A DNA stretch of 64,000 nt from Paenibacillus sophorae (GCF_018966525.1 NZ_CP076607.1:1922001-1986000); one strand, 5' to 3'. Shown: positions 49,073-58,083, counted from the first letter of the stretch. Translations and numbers: made by a program. The notes: generated by a model not told the origin, from the letters alone.

Positions 49073-49984
49073 ATGATCTATACTGTAACGCTTAACCCTT
49101 CCATCGATTACATCGTGGAGGTTGAAGACCTGAAGCTCGGCGACTTGAACCGGATGAAGCGGGATTTGAAGCTTCCTGGCGGCAAGGGGATTAACGTTTC
49201 CCGCGTATTGGACCAGCTGGGGGTAGAAAATACGGCTCTCGGCTTTCTAGGAGGGTTCACCGGCCGGTATATCGCGGACAAATTACGTGAAGACTCGATC
49301 CAGAGCGATTTCGTGTTCGTAGCGGATGACACCCGGATCAACATCAAGCTCAAACACGGGGACGAGACGGAGATTAACGGCCTTGGGCCTGTTATCCGTG
49401 ACGAAGAAGCGCAGCAGCTGCTGGACAAATTGTCCCATCTGCAGCAGAACGACATTGTCATATTGTCCGGAAGCGCGCCCCCTTCTCTTGGAGGGGATTT
49501 CTATCAGAAACTTATCGAGGCCTGTGGACAGTCCGGAGCGGAATTCGTCATCGATACTACCGGCAAGGCTCTGATGAAAGCTCTGGTTCATAAACCGCTG
49601 GTGGTAAAGCCGAATCATCACGAGCTGGCCGAATTGTACGGCGTTACGATTGACTCTGTGGAAGAGATCATTACGTACGGCCGCAAGCTGCTGGAAGAAG
49701 GCGCGAAGCATGTGCTGATTTCCATGGCTGGCGAAGGAGCTTTGCTCATTACCGAAAATGAGGTGTACCGCGCTACCGTGCCGTCCGGGACGGTGAAAAA
49801 TTCAGTAGGCGCGGGCGATTCAATGATAGCCGGATTTGTCGGCACGCTATTTCTTACGGGAGATCCGATTGAGGCATTTCGTGCAGGAGTTGCCTCAGGA
49901 AGCGCCACTGCATTCTCCGATGACCTGGCAACGAAGGAGGAGATTGAGCGGCTGCGCCCGCAGGTTAAGATCAGTAAGCTGTAG
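49073..49984 (+). CDS. fruK: 1-phosphofructokinase
   Basis: This PfkB-family kinase phosphorylates fructose-1-phosphate to fructose-1,6-bisphosphate. It has 303 residues, beginning MIYTVTLNPSIDYIVEVEDL. The substrate motif LPGGKGINVSRVL is present, along with the C-terminal anion-hole and catalytic base motif VKNSVGAGDSMIAGFVG. The start is 3 bp after the fruR stop. It acts directly on the product of the FruA phosphotransferase encoded next. Confidence 0.96.
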   Translation: MIYTVTLNPSIDYIVEVEDLKLGDLNRMKRDLKLPGGKGINVSRVLDQLGVENTALGFLGGFTGRYIADKLREDSIQSDFVFVADDTRINIKLKHGDETEINGLGPVIRDEEAQQLLDKLSHLQQNDIVILSGSAPPSLGGDFYQKLIEACGQSGAEFVIDTTGKALMKALVHKPLVVKPNHHELAELYGVTIDSVEEIITYGRKLLEEGAKHVLISMAGEGALLITENEVYRATVPSGTVKNSVGAGDSMIAGFVGTLFLTGDPIEAFRAGVASGSATAFSDDLATKEEIERLRPQVKISKL

Positions 49985-50050
49985 CTAGTAGGAGAGTCAT
50001 TTACAAGACGTGTGATGCACATTTATGAATTTAAGGGGAGTTGAACTTAC

Positions 50051-52036
50051 ATGAGAATTACAGACCTGATGATCAAACAGACAATGGTCATGGATTTGCA
50101 AGCCACAACCAAGGATGCGGCAATCGATGAATTGATTGCCAGCCTTTCCGCAAGCGGCCGGATTAACGATCCGGTGCTGTTTAAGCAAATGATTCTGAAG
50201 CGTGAAGAAGAGTCCAGCACGGGCATCGGCGGCGGGATTGCCATGCCTCATGCGAAGACCAAAGCTGTTAATGAAGCGACGGTTGTATTTGCGAAAAGCG
50301 CCGGCGGCGTAGATTTTGAATCCTTGGATGGAGAACCGGCGCATCTATTCTTCATGATCGCCGCTCCGGAAGGCGCAGCTAATACGCATCTGCGTACGCT
50401 TGCCGCCCTTTCCCGGCTGCTGATCGATGTTGAATTCATCGACAAACTGAAGAATACCCAGACGCCGGATGAAGTAACGGCACTCTTCGACGCCAAACAG
50501 GAGGAGCAAGAAGCGGCCAAAAAGGCGGAAGAGGCAAAAGCCAAACAGGAAGAAGAAGCAAAAGCGAAAGCCGAGCAATCGTCCACAAGCGGAATGATCG
50601 TCGGCAATCCAAGCAATATGGAAGCGTTTGTAGTCGCCGTTACCGCGTGTCCGACAGGCATTGCCCACACTTTTATGGCTGAAGATGCCCTTAAGAAGAA
50701 AGCCAAAGAGATGGGAATTAATATCCGCGTCGAAACCAACGGTTCCGAGGGTGCAAAGAATGTGCTGACTCCCGATGAAATCCGCCGGGCGAGCGGTGTT
50801 ATCGTTGCGGCTGACAAGCAGGTAGAAATGGCCCGTTTCGACGGCAAGCCACTGCTGCAAAGACCGGTAAGCGACGGCATCCGCAAGCCGGAAGAACTGA
50901 TTAGCAAAGCGGCTGCCGGCGATGCTCCGATTTTCCACAGCCAAGGCAAAGCCGCTTCGGATGCGCCGTCTGCGGGCAAGACCAGCATCGGTAGCAAAAT
51001 CTATAAAGATTTGATGAACGGTATTTCCCATATGCTGCCCTTTGTGGTCGGCGGCGGTATTTTACTCGCAATTTCCTTCTTGTTTGAGCAGATTGCAAGT
51101 GTAGATAATCCGATTGTTAAGCTTCTGCAAACCATTGGCGGCGGTGACGGAGCATTCCACTTCCTGATTCCGATCCTGGCTGGTTTCATTGCAATGAGCA
51201 TCGGTGACCGTCCTGCATTGATGCCGGGTATTGTCGGCGGCTTTATGGCGGCGAGCTCCAATGCCGGTTTCCTTGGCGGTCTTGCCGCCGGTTTCCTGGC
51301 CGGTTATGTTGTTATCGGATTGCGCAAGGTGTTTGCAGGCATCCCCAAGACGCTTGACGGTCTGAAACCGATTCTGCTGTATCCTGTATTCGGTCTGCTT
51401 GTTACCGGCGCTATTATGTACTACCTGTTCGATCCGTTCTTTAGCTGGATCAACACGGGTCTCATCGACGTTCTGAACAATCTTGGAACCGGCAACGCCG
51501 TTCTGCTGGGACTTGTCCTTGGCGGCATGATGGCGATTGACATGGGCGGTCCCTTCAATAAAGCGGCTTATACGTTTGCCATTGGCGTCTTCACATCCAC
51601 CGGCGACGGTGCGATGATGGCGGCTGTTATGGCGGGCGGCATGGTTCCTCCGCTTGCAATCGCACTGGCTACCACACTGTTCAAGAATAAATTCACGGAA
51701 GATGAACGGAAATCCGGCATAACGAACTATGTGCTTGGCCTATCCTTCATCACCGAAGGCGCAATTCCGTTTGCGGCTGCCGACCCGATGCGTGTCCTGA
51801 CTTCCTGTATCCTGGGTTCGGCTGTTGCCGGGGGATTGACCCAATTTTGGAAAATTAATATTCCGGCTCCGCACGGCGGCATCTTCGTAGCCGCACTCGC
51901 AAACCATGCACTGCTGTTCCTGCTGGCGGTTGCCATCGGCGCGGTAATCTCCGCTCTGGTATTCGGAGTGTGGAAGAAGCCGCTTGTAGACGCAGAGAAG
52001 CAGATCGAAGTAAGTGCCAAACGTTCTATCGTTTAA
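50051..52036 (+). CDS. fruA: Fructose PTS transporter, EIIABC fusion
   Basis: The 661-residue fusion imports fructose and phosphorylates it at C1. EIIA (residues 1-148) has the phospho-histidine in GIAMPHAKT (His67). A Lys/Glu/Ala-rich linker spans 149-180. EIIB (about 190-290) has phospho-cysteine Cys200 in VTACPTGIAHT. EIIC (about 315-650) is a multi-span membrane domain with GGMMAIDMGGPFNKAAY and ITEGAIPFAAADP. It is the last gene of the fru operon and is closed by a strong terminator. Domain order A-B-C is the Bacillus order. Confidence 0.97.
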   Translation: MRITDLMIKQTMVMDLQATTKDAAIDELIASLSASGRINDPVLFKQMILKREEESSTGIGGGIAMPHAKTKAVNEATVVFAKSAGGVDFESLDGEPAHLFFMIAAPEGAANTHLRTLAALSRLLIDVEFIDKLKNTQTPDEVTALFDAKQEEQEAAKKAEEAKAKQEEEAKAKAEQSSTSGMIVGNPSNMEAFVVAVTACPTGIAHTFMAEDALKKKAKEMGINIRVETNGSEGAKNVLTPDEIRRASGVIVAADKQVEMARFDGKPLLQRPVSDGIRKPEELISKAAAGDAPIFHSQGKAASDAPSAGKTSIGSKIYKDLMNGISHMLPFVVGGGILLAISFLFEQIASVDNPIVKLLQTIGGGDGAFHFLIPILAGFIAMSIGDRPALMPGIVGGFMAASSNAGFLGGLAAGFLAGYVVIGLRKVFAGIPKTLDGLKPILLYPVFGLLVTGAIMYYLFDPFFSWINTGLIDVLNNLGTGNAVLLGLVLGGMMAIDMGGPFNKAAYTFAIGVFTSTGDGAMMAAVMAGGMVPPLAIALATTLFKNKFTEDERKSGITNYVLGLSFITEGAIPFAAADPMRVLTSCILGSAVAGGLTQFWKINIPAPHGGIFVAALANHALLFLLAVAIGAVISALVFGVWKKPLVDAEKQIEVSAKRSIV

Positions 52037-52067
52037 TATAGGACTGAAAAAATAATAGCCTCATAAT

Positions 52068-52104
52068 AAAAGAACGGCCCGGATCTCCCGGGTCGTTCTT
52101 TTAT
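52068..52104. terminator. Bidirectional terminator after fruA
   Basis: AAAAGAACG and CGTTCTTTT arms with an inner CCCGG/CCGGG stem lie between convergent fruA and the CGNR gene. Confidence 0.87.
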
Positions 52105-52126
52105 ATTATTGCCCCGCTGAAGCCGC

Positions 52127-52678
52127 TCACTTTTCAGCTTTCTTCCGGGCCCGGAAACGGCGGACCTTCATTAGATTGCCGCAGGCTTTATCGTCACAGT
52201 AGCGCTTGGAGCGGTTGCGCGTATCGTCATAATAGACCCAGAGACAGTCGGGATTATCGCAGATGCGAAATCGCGACTGCTCTTTTTCCGCCAGGGCAGA
52301 GGCGAAAGAAGCGGCGATCTCCGCCATCACCTGTTCCCAGTCTGCCCGCAGCGGCAGCAGCGACATTTTAACCCGTCCCTCATCGTCTCTTACCGCCTGC
52401 CTCATTACGGGACCGGCCGCCATATAATGGTTCAATTGCTCCGGCAGACCGACAGGCTCTTTGCCCTCCACTACCTCCCGGACTGTATCAAAAAGATAGC
52501 CGCGCAGCTTCTTAAGTTCCTGCAATTGCCCGCAGTCCGGCATAGGCAGAGCGGGCAGTCCGTGTGCGGAGAGCCAAGGCTCTATCCAATGAGGATCTTC
52601 CAGACGGTCCCTGTCTTTGCTCTTGTCTCCCGTTCGCCAATCCCGCCAGTAGCTGTTAATAAAATCATCCCACAGCAT
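52127..52678 (-). CDS. CGNR zinc-finger (ABATE-domain) regulator
   Basis: The 183-residue protein has an N-terminal ABATE-type ligand domain (LWDDFINSYWRDWRTG). Its C-terminal zinc finger reads RFRICDNPDCLWVYYDDTRN and then RYCDDKACGNLMKVRRFRARK, with the CGN(R-like) signature CGNLMKVRRF. Such proteins are presumed stress-responsive DNA-binding regulators. It is transcribed divergently from the DinB-like gene and may regulate it. No operator is recognised in the 147-bp gap. Confidence 0.9.
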   Translation of the reverse strand: MLWDDFINSYWRDWRTGDKSKDRDRLEDPHWIEPWLSAHGLPALPMPDCGQLQELKKLRGYLFDTVREVVEGKEPVGLPEQLNHYMAAGPVMRQAVRDDEGRVKMSLLPLRADWEQVMAEIAASFASALAEKEQSRFRICDNPDCLWVYYDDTRNRSKRYCDDKACGNLMKVRRFRARKKAEK

Positions 52679-52825
52679 AATCGATCCTTCCTTTCATACG
52701 ACTACATTGTAACAGTTAAAAATAAGTTTTGCTAGTTACTTGTATTCTGCCTGCTTAGTATGGTACAGTCCTTTTGTAACCATTGTTCTGTCTGTAGATA
52801 GTTACAAACAAGGAGGAAGCTTTAC

Positions 52826-53320
52826 ATGCAAAACAAAATTAGTGAGGTTCTGCTCCAAAACTGGGATTATGCAATGGATCAGGAGGATTGGGCACCGCCG
52901 CTGAAGGATGCGCTGGATGGGGTGAGCAGTGAGCAGACTCTCTGGAAGCCGCAGGGAGAAGCCGCCAACTCGATTTGGGAGACGGTCAATCATCTGACTT
53001 ATTACAAGGATCGGCTGCTGCGGAAGCTGAAGGGCCTTCCTAAGCTACCAGATTTGGAGAGCAACGACGCTACATTTACAGTGACGGAAAGCAGTGAAGA
53101 AGCGTGGGAGCAGGCGGTTTCCCATCTCAAAAAAGTCCATGCCGACCTGCGTGAAATTATTGAGGCGCTGGGGGAAGGCGCATATGATTGGGGCGGTTCG
53201 GGGCATGCTCCCGGAGAAGAAGTAATGAGCCTTATTCTGCATGATGCTTATCATACGGGACAAATTGTGTTGGTTCGTAAGCTGCAGGGCTCCTGGCCGT
53301 CCAAACGAAGTTTTAATTAG
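52826..53320 (+). CDS. DinB/YfiT-fold family protein
   Basis: The 164-residue four-helix-bundle protein has the three metal-ligand histidine positions of DinB-like enzymes: VNHLTYYKDRLL near residue 55 and ILHDAYHTGQIVLVRKLQG near 140-158. Relatives are thiol S-transferases that use bacillithiol or mycothiol, or are DNA-damage-inducible proteins. In this bacillithiol-type organism a BSH-dependent transferase is plausible. AAGGAGGAAG precedes ATG 52826. It is divergent from the CGNR regulator. Confidence 0.9.
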   Translation: MQNKISEVLLQNWDYAMDQEDWAPPLKDALDGVSSEQTLWKPQGEAANSIWETVNHLTYYKDRLLRKLKGLPKLPDLESNDATFTVTESSEEAWEQAVSHLKKVHADLREIIEALGEGAYDWGGSGHAPGEEVMSLILHDAYHTGQIVLVRKLQGSWPSKRSFN

Positions 53321-53506
53321 AGAAGCTTGTCGGCTTGCCTTGTAATCACGGTATGCTTCCGCTTTTTTGGCAGCTATTCGGGTATTCTGTCCTTTATGCC
53401 GCACTTCCGCTTCAGGCAGCAGCCGGGAACAGCGGGGTGCGGCTGTTTGTTTCAAATTTAAATATCTCCGGGTAATGAAGGCTAAAAAGAAAAGGAGTGA
53501 TCGATC

Positions 53507-53674
53507 ATGGACCCGCGTTACCAAGACAGCAGTGTGGAAGCGGAACATCTGGAGACGCACAAAAAAGCAGACTCCAGCCTTATCGCCTCCGCCTTTATTG
53601 AGTATGCCGCATACTTTATTATTTTCTTGGGATTCCTGTATTTCTTGGTCATATATCTGTTTCCAAAGTTCTGA
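53507..53674 (+). CDS. Small single-span membrane protein, unknown
   Basis: The 55-residue protein starts at ATG 53507 behind AAAGGAGTGAT. A charged N-terminus (residues 1-22, with EAEHLETHKKAD) precedes one long hydrophobic helix, FIEYAAYFIIFLGFLYFLVI, and a short PKF tail. The composition and ribosome site support a real gene. I do not recognise the family. A hairpin at about 53693-53727 (AATCCATC/GATGGATT) follows. Confidence 0.72.
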   Translation: MDPRYQDSSVEAEHLETHKKADSSLIASAFIEYAAYFIIFLGFLYFLVIYLFPKF

Positions 53675-53808
53675 CTTCTTCATAGAACACAACAAAATCC
53701 ATCCCTTCGGGAAGGAGATGGATTCTGATTGTAAGGTATTCCTAAGGCTTGCCGAGGCGGCAAACCGGTAACGGCTATTGGACCCGGGGCGTCAAACCAG
53801 ACTATGGC

Positions 53809-53925
53809 CTAACGCTTTACTGCGGAATCCCGGTAGAAGAACCAGCATTCGTTCAGCAGCTTGATCTGTCTCCGGTCCTTTTTGTAATAGGCTTTCATGA
53901 GCTGATGGCTGAGCCATTGCGGCAA
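53809..53925 (-). CDS. cmpA: Cortex morphogenetic protein CmpA
   Basis: The 38-residue peptide MPQWLSHQLMKAYYKK plus DRRQIKLLNECWFFYR matches CmpA, which in B. subtilis is 37 residues and carries the same xxW...KA...D..QIKLLN.CW.FYR pattern. In known systems CmpA works with ClpXP to degrade SpoIVA in spores with faulty cortex assembly. The start is TTG 53925 after AGGAGGG. In Bacillus it also lies close to the SprT-like gene ydcK, and here sprT is the next plus-strand gene. Confidence 0.85.
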   Translation of the reverse strand: MPQWLSHQLMKAYYKKDRRQIKLLNECWFFYRDSAVKR

Positions 53926-54077
53926 GGGAATCCCTCCTCTGCGTGCTTGCGTAGATTAGCATATGTGCAGAGATAGGCGATGGTGCGCCATAAGCTGAAG
54001 ATGGATATGAATACCGCCGCTGCCGGGAAGTTTTTTCAAGACAAGACGCCACAGGTGTTTCTGCTTGCATGCGGATC

Positions 54078-54443
54078 TTACTGTGCCCGTTCTTCTTCCT
54101 CTTCATACCATTGCTCAAGCTGCGCCTGAAGCGCCCGGATTTCCGTCAGCAGGGAGACGAGCGGATAGTTCTGTTCTTGAATGGCTGCGAAAGCCCGCTC
54201 CAGCCGATTGATATAATCGAGCCCGGACTCTAATAAATACTGCTCGCGCAGCAGCTCCAGGGAGTCGCATTCGGCCACCGCAAGCGGCAAATCGGGCACG
54301 TTCTCGGCCGTCAGCTTGTCGATCTCTTTATTCAATCTAAGATTGAGCGCGCTGAGCTGATACGCATAGTCCTCCGGCATTTCCACAAATTGAAGCTCCT
54401 GATTTTGCTGCAAAATTACATACCGCATTTTCGGCATAGTCAT
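54078..54443 (-). CDS. Uncharacterised helical protein
   Basis: The 121-residue protein (start ATG 54443 or 54437, both near GGAGGGAGA) begins with a short beta segment MRYVILQQNQELQFVEMPEDY. It continues as mostly acidic amphipathic helices (LNLRLNKEIDKLTAEN, DYINRLERAFAAIQEQ, LRALQAQLEQWYEEEEE-like end). There are no membrane segments or catalytic motifs. I do not recognise a function. It lies between cmpA and sprT, read in the same direction as cmpA. Confidence 0.75.
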   Translation of the reverse strand: MTMPKMRYVILQQNQELQFVEMPEDYAYQLSALNLRLNKEIDKLTAENVPDLPLAVAECDSLELLREQYLLESGLDYINRLERAFAAIQEQNYPLVSLLTEIRALQAQLEQWYEEEEERAQ

Positions 54444-54554
54444 TCTCCCTCCGTCCTTGTCTTCCTTCTTGAAGTGTAGCGTATGCGCAAGTTACAATTC
54501 AAGTACAGAATGCAGCAAGCGCCGAGCGCGCGTTAAAGAACGGAGCCAGCCAAA

Positions 54555-55052
54555 ATGATGAGCATGACCAACGAAGAACTGCAGCGCTGGATTGAGCGGG
54601 TGTCGCGGGAAAGCTTCGGATTGCCCTTTCGCCATAAAGCGTCTTTTAACAGCAGGCTGTCCTCTACGGGCGGACGTTATTTTATGAAAACCCATAACAT
54701 AGAGATTAATCCCCACCAGCTAGCGGCGTACGGGCCCGAGGAAACGGAGAAAATTATCAAGCATGAGCTCTGTCACTACCATCTCCATCTGGCAAAAAGA
54801 GGGTACCGTCACCGGGACGCCGACTTTAAAACGCTGCTCGCCCGCGTAGGAGGCAGCCGGTACTGCCAGAACCTTCCCGGAGCGAAAGCGCGGAGGCCGA
54901 TGCCTTACCGCTATAAGCTCATTTGCACGCAGTGCAGCGCGGAGTATCTGCGCAAGCGCAAGGTGAATCCGCAGCGCTACCGCTGCGGGAAATGCGCCGG
55001 TCCGCTGAAGCTTGCGGTGATCGAGGGGGCAGAGCCTAAAGCGAAGCGATAG
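54555..55052 (+). CDS. SprT-like zinc metalloprotease-fold protein
   Basis: The 165-residue protein has the SprT zinc site IIKHELCHYHLHLAKRG (HExxH-like HELCH) and a C-terminal zinc ribbon (YKLICTQCSAEYLRKRKVNP, then YRCGKCAGPLKL). This is the YdcK/SprT arrangement and length. It is probably cytoplasmic; DNA-protein crosslink proteolysis is known for the eukaryotic Spartan relatives but is not established for this bacterial group. Conserved position near cmpA and tex supports the assignment. Confidence 0.92.
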   Translation: MMSMTNEELQRWIERVSRESFGLPFRHKASFNSRLSSTGGRYFMKTHNIEINPHQLAAYGPEETEKIIKHELCHYHLHLAKRGYRHRDADFKTLLARVGGSRYCQNLPGAKARRPMPYRYKLICTQCSAEYLRKRKVNPQRYRCGKCAGPLKLAVIEGAEPKAKR

Positions 55053-55096
55053 GGCAGGGAGTAGGCGCTTTTTTTAATGAACATAAAATCCGCTGC

Positions 55097-55525
55097 CTAT
55101 TTTACCTGGCCGATAGCGAGGCTCACTTTATAGTTACCGTACTTTAGCAGGCGGTCGAGCAGCGCGTTCAACCGTTCCGGGCTTTGCGTGCGTGCCCGCA
55201 TCCAATAACAGCCCTCGCCGCTGACGCGGTAAGCCTCTTCAATCTCCTCCTCGGATGCAACGAACTGCAGGAATGTCTGGTGGGCGCCGCCTGAATTCAG
55301 AAATACCGTGATCAAGGCGTGCACGTGAAGTCCCAGCTTTTCCGGATCCCAGCCAATCGAATAACCCGTAATTACGCCCAGTTCCCGCAGCCTGCGAATA
55401 CGCGCCCCCACAGCCTGCCCCGTCATATGAACCGTACGGCCAATCTCCTTATGGCTGAGTGTGGAGTCGTGTATCAGCTGCCGCAGAATGAGCAGATCGA
55501 TCTCGTCTATAAGCGCTTGGCTCAT
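55097..55525 (-). CDS. Lrp/AsnC family transcriptional regulator
   Basis: The 142-residue protein has the Lrp helix-turn-helix (IDEIDLLILRQLIHDSTLSHKEIGRTV, then QAVGARIRRLRELGVITGYSIGWDPEKLGL). The RAM ligand domain with YRVSGEGCYWMRARTQSPERLNALLDRL follows. It probably senses an amino acid. Its neighbour on the divergent side is an MBL-fold hydrolase, the likely target. The start ATG 55525 lies 130 bp from that gene. Confidence 0.93.
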   Translation of the reverse strand: MSQALIDEIDLLILRQLIHDSTLSHKEIGRTVHMTGQAVGARIRRLRELGVITGYSIGWDPEKLGLHVHALITVFLNSGGAHQTFLQFVASEEEIEEAYRVSGEGCYWMRARTQSPERLNALLDRLLKYGNYKVSLAIGQVK

Positions 55526-55655
55526 CTTTAGGTGAGTTCCTTTCCGAATGAAAATAGATACGCTGTAATCCTTTCACCGCATTATGTACTCCAACCCATG
55601 AGGAAAATTATACTTAATTGTAGCAGAACTCATGAAAAAGAAGGAGTGCATCCAT

Positions 55656-56411
55656 ATGAAGCTTCAATTAATAAGACATGCGGCTCTTTGGCTGGAGTAC
55701 GGCGGTTCCGTCTTTTTGATCGATCCGATGCTCGGTGAGCCCGGAGCCTATCCGCCGATTGTGAACAGCGGCAATGAACGGCGGAATCCGCTCGTTGGTC
55801 TTCCCGGTCCAGTGAACAGGTGGCTTAAGCCGGATGCCGTAATTGTAACCCATTTTCACAATGACCACTGGGACGATGCTGCCGTTTCCTTGCTTCCAAA
55901 GGATATTCCGCTATTTAGCCAGATAGAGGACGGGGATCGGATCGGCGGCCAAGGCTTTACAGCGGTTACTCCAATCCAAGAGCAGGCGGAATTCCGTGGA
56001 GTCCGGTTAATCCGTACAAGAGGCAGACATGGTACCGGAGAGATCGGGCGGCTGATGGGACCGGTGTCCGGCTTTATACTCCAAGCGCCTGATGAGCCCG
56101 TGCTCTATATTGCCGGAGATACGATCTGGTGTGAAGAGGTGCAGGAAACACTAGACCGGTATCAGCCGGAAACGGTGGTGATCAATGCGGGGGAAGCGCG
56201 GTTTGTTACCGGATGCCCCATTACGATGAACGATGAAGATATATCAAGGCTGTGCGTGCATGCTCCCAAGACGAAAGTGGTAGCCGTCCATATGGATACG
56301 ATCAACCACTGCCATCTGACAAGGGATAAACTGCGGGAACGGCTTGAAGATAAAGGATTACTCGGCAGGGTGCTCATTCCATCGGACGGGGAGTTTCCTG
56401 CGCTTGACTGA
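55656..56411 (+). CDS. MBL-fold metallo-hydrolase
   Basis: The 251-residue protein starts at ATG 55656 with AAGAAGGAG nine bases upstream; ATG 55632 overlaps that site. It has the metallo-beta-lactamase motif THFHNDHWDD (HxHxDH), GRHGTGEIG for the next metal ligand, LYIAGDTIW with the bridging Asp, and a C-terminal histidine in VHMDTINHCHL. It resembles UlaG/YtnP-like cytoplasmic hydrolases. The substrate is unknown. It is divergent from the Lrp regulator. Confidence 0.92.
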   Translation: MKLQLIRHAALWLEYGGSVFLIDPMLGEPGAYPPIVNSGNERRNPLVGLPGPVNRWLKPDAVIVTHFHNDHWDDAAVSLLPKDIPLFSQIEDGDRIGGQGFTAVTPIQEQAEFRGVRLIRTRGRHGTGEIGRLMGPVSGFILQAPDEPVLYIAGDTIWCEEVQETLDRYQPETVVINAGEARFVTGCPITMNDEDISRLCVHAPKTKVVAVHMDTINHCHLTRDKLRERLEDKGLLGRVLIPSDGEFPALD

Positions 56412-56455
56412 GGGATGAAATCATGATAAATTATTTCTTGTTCACATCAAAATGT

Positions 56456-56531
56456 TCCCTGATAGCTCAGTTGGTAGAGCACTCGACTGTTAATCGAGTT
56501 GTCACAGGTTCGAGTCCTGTTCGGGGAGCCA
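56456..56531 (+). tRNA. tRNA-Asn (GTT)
   Basis: Acceptor arms TCCCTGA/TCGGGGA, anticodon loop CTGTTAA with GTT, and T loop GGTTCGAGTCC are present. CCA is encoded (56529-56531). Confidence 0.97.
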
Positions 56532-56538
56532 TTTTCTT

Positions 56539-56630
56539 GGAGAGATACCCAAGTGGCTATAAGGGGACCCTCTGCTAAGGGGTTAGACTGCGTAAGCGGT
56601 GCGAGGGTTCGAATCCCTCTCTCTCCGCCA
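56539..56630 (+). tRNA. tRNA-Ser (GCT)
   Basis: Acceptor arms GGAGAGA/TCTCTCC pair fully. The anticodon loop CTGCTAA gives GCT, a long variable arm (class II) is present, T loop GGTTCGAATCC follows, and CCA is encoded. It is 7 bp from tRNA-Asn, likely one transcript. Confidence 0.97.
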
Positions 56631-56707
56631 CATTTCTTCCGAATTGTGCGGCTGAATTTTTTAATCTCAACGATTTATCTATAACGATCTATCTAATTAG
56701 AAGAGGT

Positions 56708-56731
56708 AGCTCCCGCAAGGGGGCTTTTTTA
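56708..56731 (+). terminator. Terminator of the Asn-Ser tRNA unit
   Basis: A short AGC-CCC/GGG-GCT hairpin with GCAA loop is followed by six T. Confidence 0.75.
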
Positions 56732-57140
56732 ATGTTGGATATATGTCAGCTTTCGGCTTAAGGGCAAAACGACGGCCAGATTTATGAGCACTAATTGAAG
56801 AAATATGATGCATTAACTCTTTATTTATTTGAAGGAATGATGCATTAAAGTGAAGAATGTTATATTAAATGCTACATAATAAAGCTTTGCATTTACTCAG
56901 GGAATAAATTCCACATATCGACGCCTTCGTTTTTCTTTGTTTTACGCGATATTCCTCTGTTTTTCTAATCTTTTGTTACATTATATAACTTAGTTATTAC
57001 CTATTAGGTTAGTAATTGTAACGCCGAAATTCGAAATTTCTTGGAACCCCTCAAAATCTTAGTGACGAAAAAAAGGACATATGTTAATATAGGTAACATC
57101 ATTAAAAAGAAAAGAATGAAAGAGAGAAGAGGGTTTGACG
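56732..57140. promoter_or_regulatory. A+T-rich upstream region of the liv operon
   Basis: No gene is seen. It contains a palindrome-like TTACCTATTAGGTTA (56997-57011, core ACCTA-T-TAGGT) and a second inverted motif GAAATT/AATTTC near 57028-57042. A TAATAT -10-like box near 57088 follows. These are candidate sites for transporter regulation, but none matches a consensus I can name with confidence. Confidence 0.35.
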
Positions 57141-57165
57141 ATGAAAAAGGGAAAAGGGGATGGCG

Positions 57166-58071
57166 ATGGAGTATTTTATTCAACAGTTAATTAACGGAAT
57201 TTCCGTAGGCAGCATTTATGCGCTGATCGCCTTGGGTTATACCATGGTTTACGGGATCATCAAGCTGATCAACTTTGCACATGGGGATGTGTTTATGGTT
57301 GGTTCGTTTATTGGACTGTTCAGTGCCAGATATCTGGCATCGGCGGGTCTCCCTCCGGTTTTGGTTCTTATAATATCTCTGATTTTTTCCATGACGGTCA
57401 GTGCGCTGCTTGGCATCACAATTGAACGTTTGGCCTATAAGCCGCTGCGTAAATCCACACGGATTGCTGCGCTGATTACGGCAATCGGCGTATCCTTTTT
57501 GCTGGAATATACCGGGGTGCTCGTGCTTGGGCCGCAAGCTCAAGGTTTCCCTGACATTATGGCTAAGAAGCAGTACCAATTGTTCGGGACTTCCATCCAG
57601 GTGGAATCGAACCAGGTTATGATTTTGGTTACGACGATTATTCTGATGATTATTTTGCAATACATCGTACGTTATACCAAGACCGGTAAAGCGATGCGGG
57701 CGGTATCGTTCGATATGGAAGCGGCGCGTTTGATGGGGATCAATGTAGACCGTACCATTTCGGCAACCTTCGCCATCGGCTCGGCGCTTGCGGCAGCAGC
57801 CGGCGTAATTTTCGGCATGACTTACAACTCTGTTGATCCGCTGATGGGCGTTATGCCAGGACTGAAAGCTTTCGTCGCCGCAGTGCTTGGAGGCATCGGA
57901 AGCATTCCGGGTGCGCTTGTAGGCGGCCTGCTGCTAGGAACGGTAGAGACGGAAATTTCCTCGCTCGGATATTCCTCCTGGCGTGACGGCGTAGCCTTTG
58001 CCGTACTGATCCTGATCCTTATCTTTAAACCATCCGGGCTGTTCGGCAAGAATGTCCGGGAGAAAGTGTAG
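57166..58071 (+). CDS. livH: Branched-chain amino acid ABC transporter permease LivH
   Basis: The 301-residue permease has about eight hydrophobic segments. The LivH signature GLNYGTIYAL-like NGISVGSIYALIALGYTMVYGIIKLINFAHGD is present, as is the cytoplasmic coupling segment GKAMRAVSFDMEAARLMGINVD. ATG 57166 is preferred because AAAAGGGG at 57152-57159 is 6 nt away; ATG 57160 abuts it. It is the first gene of a five-gene liv set. A 17-codon open frame (57141-57194) overlaps its start. Confidence 0.95.
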   Translation: MEYFIQQLINGISVGSIYALIALGYTMVYGIIKLINFAHGDVFMVGSFIGLFSARYLASAGLPPVLVLIISLIFSMTVSALLGITIERLAYKPLRKSTRIAALITAIGVSFLLEYTGVLVLGPQAQGFPDIMAKKQYQLFGTSIQVESNQVMILVTTIILMIILQYIVRYTKTGKAMRAVSFDMEAARLMGINVDRTISATFAIGSALAAAAGVIFGMTYNSVDPLMGVMPGLKAFVAAVLGGIGSIPGALVGGLLLGTVETEISSLGYSSWRDGVAFAVLILILIFKPSGLFGKNVREKV

Positions 58072-58083
58072 GAGGGAAACGGT

